Below are positions 58,169-64,000 of a DNA stretch of 64,000 bases, one piece after another; within the stretch, counting starts at the first letter, position 1; each line of letters begins with the position of its first letter. Below the pieces are notes generated by a model. The model saw nothing but the letters and a program-made list of their open reading frames with translations. It had not been told where the DNA came from and did not search any database. Both the position numbers and the translations under genes were made by a program. This DNA comes from a virus, in the IMG/VR virus record IMGVR_UViG_3300028676_000005, positions 62,001 through 126,000 of that record; one strand, given 5' to 3'.

Positions 58169-58290
58169 TAGCAAGCTCCTGTTAACATTGTCTTAACACC
58201 AAACAACACAAGCAAACAGCAAAAGATCACGATCCCAAAGAAAGCAAAGGCGTATTTTTCGCGTCTAAAGAAATCCTTTATCTTTTTCAT
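58168..58290 (-). CDS. Very small membrane protein, 40 aa
   Basis: A 41-codon frame (ATG 58290, stop 58168-58170) fills the gap between two family members. It overlaps both by classic coupling signals: ATGA with the upstream stop and TAATG with the downstream start. The product begins MKKIKDFFRREKYAFAFFGI and is one membrane span with a basic cytoplasmic head, ending Thr-Gly-Ala-Cys. The tight coupling argues that it is real. Confidence 0.65.
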   Translation of the reverse strand: MKKIKDFFRREKYAFAFFGIVIFCCLLVLFGVKTMLTGAC

Positions 58291-58544
58291 TGCCCCACCT
58301 CATGTTTTTTACGGGATTCAAGTAGCAACTGTTCAATCTTGAGTTGGTGACACGGAATAGTGTTGTAATCACCAGTACAGTCTTTAATAGCAGCAGTACG
58401 TTTATCTGTTGTAAGCGCTTTACCCATGTCGCCAAAGACCATTACAACAACAGCACAAATACCACCCACAATAAGTGTGCGAAAGCCGTATTCGACAATC
58501 TTGCTGTTTTGGACTTTTGGATGACGGAGAATCCTGTTAATCAC
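58287..58544 (-). CDS. CxxxYxTxxC membrane protein 4, 85 aa
   Basis: A basic N-terminus, one span (about 21-38, FRTLIVGGICAVVVMVF), then C-TGDY-NTIP-C (about 56-65) followed by a charged helix. It lies between the 73- and 40-residue genes with 4-base overlaps at both ends. The spacing of the Cys motif is identical to the other members. Confidence 0.75.
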   Translation of the reverse strand: MINRILRHPKVQNSKIVEYGFRTLIVGGICAVVVMVFGDMGKALTTDKRTAAIKDCTGDYNTIPCHQLKIEQLLLESRKKHEVGQ

Positions 58545-58762
58545 TTATTGAGTTCCTTTATTTGTTGTTCGTAAGCTTCTTTAGCTTTTGCTTCTTCGAC
58601 CATCCGCATCAAACAAGCTGAAGTACGATAACTCGCTTCACAGTTTTCTTGGGCGGATTTCCGATCAAGATAAAAAACACCCCAAAAGAACCCACCAATA
58701 ATTGAAAGCACGACAAGGATTCCAAAGATTTCTTTCGGAGTATATTTTTTAGAGTTGCTCAT
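58541..58762 (-). CDS. CxxxYxTxxC membrane protein 5, 73 aa
   Basis: ATG 58762 (MSNSKKYTPKE) is chosen over one six bases earlier because AGAG is better placed. One span lies at about 13-32 (IFGILVVLSIIGGFFWGVFY), then C-EASY-RTSA-C (about 42-51), and a charged helix ending EAYEQQIKELNK that closely resembles member 3. It is the first gene of the membrane-protein operon. Confidence 0.75.
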   Translation of the reverse strand: MSNSKKYTPKEIFGILVVLSIIGGFFWGVFYLDRKSAQENCEASYRTSACLMRMVEEAKAKEAYEQQIKELNK

Positions 58763-58792
58763 AATCATCTCTTTTCTTAGATAAAAAATAAA

Positions 58793-58820
58793 CTACCAAG
58801 TCCCGTAAAGGACCTGGTAG
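58793..58820 (-). terminator. Terminator after the 129-aa gene
   Basis: An 11-pair stem with one mismatch (58793-58803 with 58810-58820) is followed leftward by TTTATTTTTTATC, a U-rich tract. It separates the 59-64 kb genes from the membrane-protein operon. Confidence 0.75.
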
Positions 58821-58854
58821 CTACATATTAATTGGCTAACAGTTGAGAAACAAA

Positions 58855-59244
58855 TTACTTGTCAGCTCTAAACCCATGAACACTCATTGTTAATGGTTCA
58901 GGTGGTATTGGTTTTTCTGGCCTCTTGGGTAGATTAGGAGTTGGGTTCTCCATATCAATGATTTCTTTGCCTTCTAGGCGCTTTAGGCGACCGCTCAAGA
59001 AACGCAAACGATGGATCACAGCCTTGAGTAGCTCTTTGTAGTAAATGTTGTCAGCCAACGCTAGATAGTTTTCCAGACGGATAACCTCTTTGGCCAGTTC
59101 GTTATCAGACAGATGACCCAGGGCCAATTCGTCACGTTCGCACAACGAATTGTCAGCGGCCTTGGCTGGAGTACGAAACCCCATATGAGGGTCTAACTCT
59201 TGAAACAACTTATCTTCAAAATATTCAATCACTTTTTCCGTCAT
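58855..59244 (-). CDS. Hypothetical protein, 129 aa
   Basis: A charged, helical protein with a long helix (about 38-90) and a Pro-rich tail (PTPNLPKRPEKPIPPEPL). Proline-rich ends like this often act as docking tails. It overlaps the upstream gene by 20 bases, with AAGGAAC before the ATG. Function unknown. Confidence 0.7.
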   Translation of the reverse strand: MTEKVIEYFEDKLFQELDPHMGFRTPAKAADNSLCERDELALGHLSDNELAKEVIRLENYLALADNIYYKELLKAVIHRLRFLSGRLKRLEGKEIIDMENPTPNLPKRPEKPIPPEPLTMSVHGFRADK

Positions 59245-59692
59245 GACTACGTTCCTTCTTTATTTGAGCTAAACGTAATAGTCCGGCATCACGGGCTTCA
59301 ATAAGGCTACACCCTTTACCCTGACAGCGGTACCAGTCCATCCATTCAGCACTTAACCCACCAGCAACTTTGCCATGGATATTAGGCTCACCCCCGGTGG
59401 TTGCTACCTGCTCACTGTCCAACATGCCTGAATGTTTATGATCATGCATTGATAGCGCTGCTGTAACAACAGGGTTACCAAAATCTAATCGGGCGTCAGA
59501 AAGGTACAAGGGCTGTTGATCACCGATTATTACTCGGTAAATGTGACCGTTCATGTGGTCTTTACCGACTTTGTCCACACGAGCGTTCAAGTCCAATTTA
59601 AAGCCTCCACTGTACACCTTTAACAATTCTTCTGGAATAACAAGGCCAGGAAGAACTTCCACACTAATATCTGGTTGTTTAATTCGGCTCAT
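59225..59692 (-). CDS. Protein with C-terminal W-x2-WY motif, 155 aa
   Basis: ATG 59692 (MSRIKQPDISVEV) is one base beyond the upstream stop and follows AGGTGTGAG. The first 90 residues are beta-rich. The C-terminal segment EWMDWYRCQGKG then EARDAGLLRLAQIKK matches the motif of the proteins at 53565 and 54027, here as a C-terminal add-on. Function unknown. Confidence 0.65.
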   Translation of the reverse strand: MSRIKQPDISVEVLPGLVIPEELLKVYSGGFKLDLNARVDKVGKDHMNGHIYRVIIGDQQPLYLSDARLDFGNPVVTAALSMHDHKHSGMLDSEQVATTGGEPNIHGKVAGGLSAEWMDWYRCQGKGCSLIEARDAGLLRLAQIKKERSHDGKSD

Positions 59693-59693
59693 C

Positions 59694-60623
59694 TCACACC
59701 TGTGGTCGTGGGTCAACAATAGCTACAAGCTCATAAAACTCGCTAAGCAAAACGGTAAGTCCTTCTCGACTCATACCGTACTGTGCCAGGACACTCACTT
59801 GTAAACAGGACAGCACAAGACTATGATCAATATCAGGACATTTCTCAAAAATCTTCATTGTCAGATATTCCATGTGTGTGCTGTCATAAGCGCCGACGGC
59901 AAAAGCAACTCGCTGGAACTGTGTATTGATGCGCCCCATTAAATCGCTAATCGACATTACTTCACGTCGGAGATCACCGTATTTACGACCAAAGGCCGGG
60001 GATACCATAACACCAGAAGTAGGACTTCCAACCACACCACGCATGCCGTTTTCAAACTGGACTGGGTGTGGAGGAGTCAACTTGGGACGTTTGAGAGAGA
60101 GCGTGGTATGCCCTTCGATGACTTCAGCAGAAAAGATTGTTTCTGCCTGTTCTTTATTTTCTTTTGTTATTGTTGGTCCCCGCCCCATACCAACACGTCG
60201 AAAAGACTGATTAGCCGGTTGGGTGTCTTCAGGCGCAGGAGCTGTCTCAATTGGAGCACCATCAGCCGGAATAAACTTAGGACGCTCTTCTGGAGCAGGA
60301 TCAGTATCCAGGTGAACCTTGTAACGACCAAGCGCCTTTTCAAAGGCGGCTGTCAGTTCGCCAGAAACTTCACAGTTAGCTGTCAGGTGAACGTCCCGAA
60401 ACAAGCAAAAGGCCATCTCTAACAACTCGGGTACCTGAGCCGCTTTGATATCCCGTACGTTGAGATTAGCCACCCAGTTGGTATAAGCGCTAGCCGTAGT
60501 GAAATGCTGTTTAAGTTCGTCCAACCCTACTGTCTTACCAAGAACAGTTTGTGGTTTCCTTAACTCGGCAGCACTGGATGTGCGCTGGCCTTCAGGCGGA
60601 TAAGCGTGATCAGAAGCGGCCAT
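59694..60623 (-). CDS. Hypothetical protein, 309 aa
   Basis: Two helical parts are joined by a Pro/Ala/Glu-rich linker (about 108-140, with PAPEERPK and APAPEDTQP) that is probably disordered. No membrane segment or motif. It starts two bases after the 154-residue gene's stop. Function unknown. Confidence 0.75.
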   Translation of the reverse strand: MAASDHAYPPEGQRTSSAAELRKPQTVLGKTVGLDELKQHFTTASAYTNWVANLNVRDIKAAQVPELLEMAFCLFRDVHLTANCEVSGELTAAFEKALGRYKVHLDTDPAPEERPKFIPADGAPIETAPAPEDTQPANQSFRRVGMGRGPTITKENKEQAETIFSAEVIEGHTTLSLKRPKLTPPHPVQFENGMRGVVGSPTSGVMVSPAFGRKYGDLRREVMSISDLMGRINTQFQRVAFAVGAYDSTHMEYLTMKIFEKCPDIDHSLVLSCLQVSVLAQYGMSREGLTVLLSEFYELVAIVDPRPQV

Positions 60624-60625
60624 GA

Positions 60626-61090
60626 TTATTTTTCCGTTGTGGTGTGTTTGGATGGATTAAACGGCGGCATGTTTTCTATTAATGCAGGCCAATCAACCGG
60701 ACGGTCACCGGCAGTCTCCAAAATCGTATCCAACCCTTCGACTTCTTGTTTGTTGGACACAACCATTTTGGGAAGGGTCCCGTCTACCAGGAAATTTAAA
60801 AGCACAATAAACTGTTCTTTGATTTCTTCAGTGGTCATCGGTTTGCAAACAAATGCACCGCCACCCCAAGACAAACAAAGCTGAAAATGTTCTGGCGTAA
60901 GAACTGTAAGACTCACACCACGTCCAATCGGTTTATCCACAACGTAGTAGCTAAAACGATCTTCTACCAGAACAACACGAATCTCAGCCATTTTGCCAGC
61001 AAAAAATCCACTGCTGGCTACTTGACGAAAACCCTCATCCAAAAGAAGAAGACTTTTGTTGAGGTTGACATTGTTAAATGTAATTGCCAT
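60626..61090 (-). CDS. KPMT-domain protein A, 154 aa
   Basis: It shares a domain with the proteins at 61144 and 61951. The common part runs from the beta strand FQLCLSWGGGAFVCKPMTTE to a helix ending LLNFLVDGTLPKMV. The order of strands and one long helix suggests a compact alpha/beta fold. No enzyme motif. A hairpin separates it from the next paralogue. Confidence 0.7.
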   Translation of the reverse strand: MAITFNNVNLNKSLLLLDEGFRQVASSGFFAGKMAEIRVVLVEDRFSYYVVDKPIGRGVSLTVLTPEHFQLCLSWGGGAFVCKPMTTEEIKEQFIVLLNFLVDGTLPKMVVSNKQEVEGLDTILETAGDRPVDWPALIENMPPFNPSKHTTTEK

Positions 61091-61107
61091 GTGAGTATAC
61101 CTTAATA

Positions 61108-61131
61108 AGCCGTGGGGAATTCCCCACGGCT
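61108..61131 (-). terminator. Palindromic hairpin after the 124-aa gene
   Basis: A 24-base perfect palindrome (AGCCGTGGGGAA mirrored by TTCCCCACGGCT) lies 13 bases after the stop of the 124-residue gene. It would form a hairpin in RNA and a possible protein-binding dyad in DNA. Confidence 0.65.
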
Positions 61132-61143
61132 ATGACCGGGTTT

Positions 61144-61518
61144 TTACAAAGGAGCACCAAAAGCTTTCATGTACTCGTCTGTATCAGTGATAAGCTTTGG
61201 CAGCTCACCGTCGGCAAGAAAGGTCAGAAGGGCGTCCAGTTCTGACTTAGCCTCTTCATAAGTCATTGGCTTGCAAACAGCAGCGCCACCTTCCCAGGTC
61301 AGCCTGAATCGAATTGTTTCCGGAGAGTCGGACACAAAGACCACACCACGGGTAAACGTCTTTGTCGGAGCGTAGTAGTGGTACTCATCTTCACGAATCA
61401 TCGTGGAGATATCCGCCTCTTTCTTTTCGTTCTTAACCAGTACCGCTCGTTTGCGGAACTCTTCATCCAGTTTTACGAGTTTGTCAACGCCTGGAAGATT
61501 CTTAAAGGTAATAGTCAT
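61144..61518 (-). CDS. KPMT-domain protein B, 124 aa
   Basis: Closest to the 154-residue protein: both start M-[AT]-I-T-F-[NK]-N and carry LTWEGGAAVCKPMTYEE and LLTFLADGELPKLI. It is shorter because it lacks the C-terminal extension. Three related genes within 1.7 kb point to local duplication. AAGGAGTCTATC precedes the ATG. Confidence 0.7.
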   Translation of the reverse strand: MTITFKNLPGVDKLVKLDEEFRKRAVLVKNEKKEADISTMIREDEYHYYAPTKTFTRGVVFVSDSPETIRFRLTWEGGAAVCKPMTYEEAKSELDALLTFLADGELPKLITDTDEYMKAFGAPL

Positions 61519-61544
61519 GATAGACTCCTTATAGCGTGGGGGAT

Positions 61545-61967
61545 TTAGTTGCGTTGCATTACTTCTTTTAGCGAGTAAACGTGGTTGTCAAGTGGATCGG
61601 TAAACGTTGCTTTCTTTGTTGCTACGTCGTAGTCCAGATGGTAACGTTTTTCGTCGCCACCCTTGTTGATGCAGAACTCATTGTTAATAGTCATTTTGCT
61701 AAACGCAACAGAGCCGTCGCCTCGCATAAACGACACAGCCGAAACCGGCTTATTTAAAAGTGGGTTAGGGATGGCCTGCCATTCAGGACGGATAGAAGCG
61801 TCCAGCAAAAAGCCTTCTACTTCCGGCAACAACTCCGATGGAATAGAAGTGATGTTGTATACCCCGTATTCGGTACCGCCAATAACTTTAACGGTTCTTA
61901 CCAGTTCGATTGGAGTGCCGTCCATATCTTTAGTAAAGCGACGCAAAGGTTTAATCATCAATGCCAC
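61545..61967 (-). CDS. Hypothetical protein, 140 aa
   Basis: A beta-rich soluble protein (RTVKVIGGTEYGVYNITSIP, then KKATFTDPLDNHVYSL). It overlaps the upstream gene by 17 bases and has GGAGAGTGGC before the ATG. It lies between KPMT proteins B and C but does not show their signature. Function unknown. Confidence 0.75.
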   Translation of the reverse strand: MALMIKPLRRFTKDMDGTPIELVRTVKVIGGTEYGVYNITSIPSELLPEVEGFLLDASIRPEWQAIPNPLLNKPVSAVSFMRGDGSVAFSKMTINNEFCINKGGDEKRYHLDYDVATKKATFTDPLDNHVYSLKEVMQRN

Positions 61968-62346
61968 TCTCCTTTAAAAGTCTTTCATGGTCTTTAACCA
62001 TTTGAGGGATAGTCCCATCGACCAGAAAGTTTAACATTGGATTTAACTGTTTTAAAAGTTCGTCTATAGTCATGGGTTTAGTAATAAACGAGTTAGCAGT
62101 CCAACGGAAAGTTACTCTAATAGTTCCCGGGCTTTCGCATGTCGGTAGTGATATGCAAAAACGAAGAGCGCGAGAGAGACCATCAGACCGGGTGTAATCA
62201 AACATTGCTTCTTCGAGGTTACGACGGATGGTCGCAAGCCAGCAATTACTTAAATGACTTCCCAGCTTTCTACAAAAAGCTTCGTAAATAGCAGAAAGAT
62301 CTTTTTCTGATGCAGTAACTTCTGGCACTTCAACCTTATCGGCCAT
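61951..62346 (-). CDS. KPMT-domain protein C, 131 aa
   Basis: The divergent third member: RVTFRWTANSFITKPMTIDE and LNPMLNFLVDGTIPQMV match the shared core, while the N-terminal 60 residues differ (helical, with two Cys). The conserved K-P-M-T and F-L-V-D-G segments are the likely functional part. Function unknown. Confidence 0.7.
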   Translation of the reverse strand: MADKVEVPEVTASEKDLSAIYEAFCRKLGSHLSNCWLATIRRNLEEAMFDYTRSDGLSRALRFCISLPTCESPGTIRVTFRWTANSFITKPMTIDELLKQLNPMLNFLVDGTIPQMVKDHERLLKESGIDD

Positions 62347-62348
62347 GA

Positions 62349-62774
62349 TTAATCCTTTTTAGTTGCAAGTGACGTACCGTAAATAAACGCCTCTTCTGGG
62401 GTCATCTTTTCTGTATTGGACACGTACATAATCCAACGCATGGAGATACCACCTTTGGAGGTAATCAGTTTAGGCGGCGGGAATAGATCTTCGGGGAAAC
62501 CTTCAGCAATCTGTAAACGAACCTTACCAGCCAACAGGCGCCCAAACAACTGGATAGACAAGTCACCTATTCGTTTCTTTGGTTTTGGCTGACTGTTAAA
62601 CGCAGGGCTGTTTAGAAAACCTTCCAAGGCATCGAACTTTTCAATGCCCTCCTGGATAGCAATTCCCAACATAACTGCACGATTTTCTTCAATCCATTGC
62701 TGATTAACAACATCTGGTTTATCGCTAAAGACTGACACTGCGTCAGGATCAGGTAAGTAAAACTCTTTGCTCAT
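62349..62774 (-). CDS. Hypothetical protein, 141 aa
   Basis: An acidic N-terminal region (MSKEFYLPDPDAVSVFSDK), a helical segment with QQWIEENRAVMLGIAIQE, then a basic stretch (QPKPKKRIGDL). No named motif. It lies two bases after the ADP-ribosyltransferase-like gene and could be a partner, by position only. Confidence 0.7.
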   Translation of the reverse strand: MSKEFYLPDPDAVSVFSDKPDVVNQQWIEENRAVMLGIAIQEGIEKFDALEGFLNSPAFNSQPKPKKRIGDLSIQLFGRLLAGKVRLQIAEGFPEDLFPPPKLITSKGGISMRWIMYVSNTEKMTPEEAFIYGTSLATKKD

Positions 62775-62776
62775 GA

Positions 62777-63370
62777 TTAGCTCCAGAAAGCCTTACCAGG
62801 CTTAAAGTAGACTTGAGCACGATTAAATACGCAGTACTCAACCTCCCCCGCAGAGCCGTGCCCACTGCCGGCGTGAATAGCACCATCGTAGCCAGCTTGG
62901 ACCAATCGACGTATTTCAAAGACGCTGTCGAAGAAACGATAAGCTTGGAAATAAAGATTATTGATATCTTCACCGGCTAACAAATAAGCTTTGACATCCG
63001 CATATTTATTATTAGCGTTAATCCGGTCTCGCCAATTATCAGTCTCCTCAATGTACTTTGAGAAGCGCAAGGCGATACGTTGGGCATCAATTGAACCCAG
63101 AGTGGCGGTAATGTGTTCAAACTCCAGGAACGCGCCCTGAGGTTGGTTAATGAACGGGTTTGCCATCAAGAGGTGCACTGGGAAAATGCGCGACGTATAG
63201 TAGTTACCGTCATTCTCGACAGTATCTGCATAAATCTCGGCGGTCTTAAGACTACCGAAGTAAATACGCCGCATGCGATAAAACGGTTCGATCTGATGCG
63301 GGTGGTTGCACTCACCCCGGTAAAGGGTAAGTGGATTGCCCTCCGCATCCTTAAGAAAGAAAGGATTCAT
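62777..63370 (-). CDS. Putative ADP-ribosyltransferase, 197 aa
   Basis: The three regions of the ART fold are in order. D-x2-GNPLTLYRGE (8-20) gives the NAD-binding Arg18. RIYFGSLKTAEIYA (35-48) matches the F-S/T-S plus A-x-x-Y-A segment (Ser40). VHLLMANPF is followed by the final GEVEYCVFNRAQVYF, whose Glu176-x-Glu178 is at the catalytic ExE position. This layout is seen in ART domains of phage polyvalent proteins. If active it would transfer ADP-ribose from NAD to a host or phage target in the cytoplasm. ATG 63370 lies two bases after the upstream stop. Confidence 0.65.
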   Translation of the reverse strand: MNPFFLKDAEGNPLTLYRGECNHPHQIEPFYRMRRIYFGSLKTAEIYADTVENDGNYYTSRIFPVHLLMANPFINQPQGAFLEFEHITATLGSIDAQRIALRFSKYIEETDNWRDRINANNKYADVKAYLLAGEDINNLYFQAYRFFDSVFEIRRLVQAGYDGAIHAGSGHGSAGEVEYCVFNRAQVYFKPGKAFWS

Positions 63371-63372
63371 AC

Positions 63373-63996
63373 TTACTCCTGTTGTTCGCGACGTTCCGGG
63401 TTAAGTAGATACTCTAACTCAAGACGAGTTCTTTCGGCATCTTCTTTCTTGTAGACTTCCTGCAACTCAGCCCACGTCTGCTCGCTAAACTTGTGGTCTA
63501 CCGCCTGAGGGGTACCACTAAACCCAAACTGAGTAAACAACACCAGCCTGCCCTGGAAACGTTGACGACGTTCTTTGGCCATCCAGGTAAGTAAGACCTT
63601 GTCCATGATCTCATCTTCGTCTTCTTCAGTCCACCGGCCATCTTTAACAGGGTCGAGCCATTTCTCTCTGGTATCAACTACCACACCATAGATCTTGGCC
63701 CCTTCCATGATCATGCCGTGGTTACCGTCGTCAATCAGACCTTGCATAATTACCGGGTATGCATCCAGGTCTTGGAAGGCTTGCTTAAGGAAGCCAACTG
63801 GGTCACGAGTAGCACCCAGTTTCAGGCAAAGGTTTTCTTGCAAGAACAAAGGGAGCAGAGGACAAATATAGATATTCATCTTCTTAAGCTTTTTAGGATT
63901 GGTTGTGAAGTTCTCACGAAACCAGGCCAACACATGAAGCTCTTGTTCAAACGGTGTAAGGTCAGTGGGGAATACGTATTCTTTTGCAACGGCCAT
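63373..63996 (-). CDS. Hypothetical protein, 207 aa
   Basis: The complete frame lies just inside the right edge. It is a helical, soluble protein with an acidic segment (GRWTEEDEDEIMDKV) and a charged C-terminus (LLNPERREQQE). It precedes the ADP-ribosyltransferase-like gene by two bases. Only four bases upstream of the start are visible, so the ribosome site and promoter cannot be judged. Function unknown. Confidence 0.7.
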   Translation of the reverse strand: MAVAKEYVFPTDLTPFEQELHVLAWFRENFTTNPKKLKKMNIYICPLLPLFLQENLCLKLGATRDPVGFLKQAFQDLDAYPVIMQGLIDDGNHGMIMEGAKIYGVVVDTREKWLDPVKDGRWTEEDEDEIMDKVLLTWMAKERRQRFQGRLVLFTQFGFSGTPQAVDHKFSEQTWAELQEVYKKEDAERTRLELEYLLNPERREQQE

Positions 63997-64000
63997 GATT

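Noticed and set aside
1-64000. tRNA genes, CRISPR arrays, insertion sequences and integrase sites
   Set aside because: No cloverleaf-like segments, regularly spaced repeats, transposase motifs or integrase genes were noticed on either strand. A dedicated tRNA scan was not possible.

Overview
The window looks like part of a jumbo myophage genome of the phiKZ/EL/OBP kind, most likely infecting Pseudomonas. This is inferred from gene content and promoter type; no database search was possible. The evidence is: tightly packed genes in long single-strand runs; a divergent phage-type GroEL chaperonin gene; a very large collagen-like tail fibre with an array of adhesin paralogues; many small unrecognised early-type genes; and repeated TATATTAC promoter elements of the phiKZ early type. 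No tRNA, rRNA, CRISPR array, insertion sequence or integrase was seen. GC content is moderate and rises in a few genes that are probably highly expressed.

Layout. (1) 1-17.3 kb is a mixed-strand block of probable virion and DNA-metabolism genes. It has an unrecognised virion-like protein cut by the left edge, a RecA/UvsX-like protein (5166-6644), large proteins of unknown role, and an Snf2-type helicase (14458-17232). The helicase P-loop is interrupted by a 250-residue intein with class 3 hallmarks. Convergent gene pairs are separated by near-perfect hairpins. (2) 17.3-22.6 kb is a leftward run of small accessory genes, most of it behind one early-type promoter at 22.34 kb. (3) 22.8-32.9 kb is a rightward host-recognition block: a small structural-like protein, a 1223-residue tail fibre, a DUF4376-like protein, a six-bladed kelch propeller, four adhesin paralogues and a DUF1353 protein. 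(4) 32.9-64 kb is almost entirely leftward and is divided into short operons by early-type promoters (34.4, 38.3, 43.7, 46.9, 50.0 and 54.4 kb) and hairpins.

The leftward accessory region contains an HExxH metallopeptidase-like protein, an XRE-type HTH protein, the GroEL homologue, three adjacent GNAT-like acetyltransferases, a PPP-type phosphatase and a probable ADP-ribosyltransferase. It also contains several lineage-specific paralogue families. Five small membrane proteins share a C-x3-[YF]-x-T-x2-C motif, three proteins share a KPMT/FL(V/A)DG domain, and W-x2-WY motifs recur in three proteins.

A plausible division of labour is that the early leftward operons take over the host (acetylation, ADP-ribosylation, dephosphorylation, membrane changes and protein folding), while the rightward block builds the adsorption apparatus. 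The least described items are the CxxxYxTxxC membrane-protein operon (55.98-58.76 kb), the class 3 intein, an identical 24-bp leader element shared by two early operons, and the GNAT pair with a shared C-terminal module.
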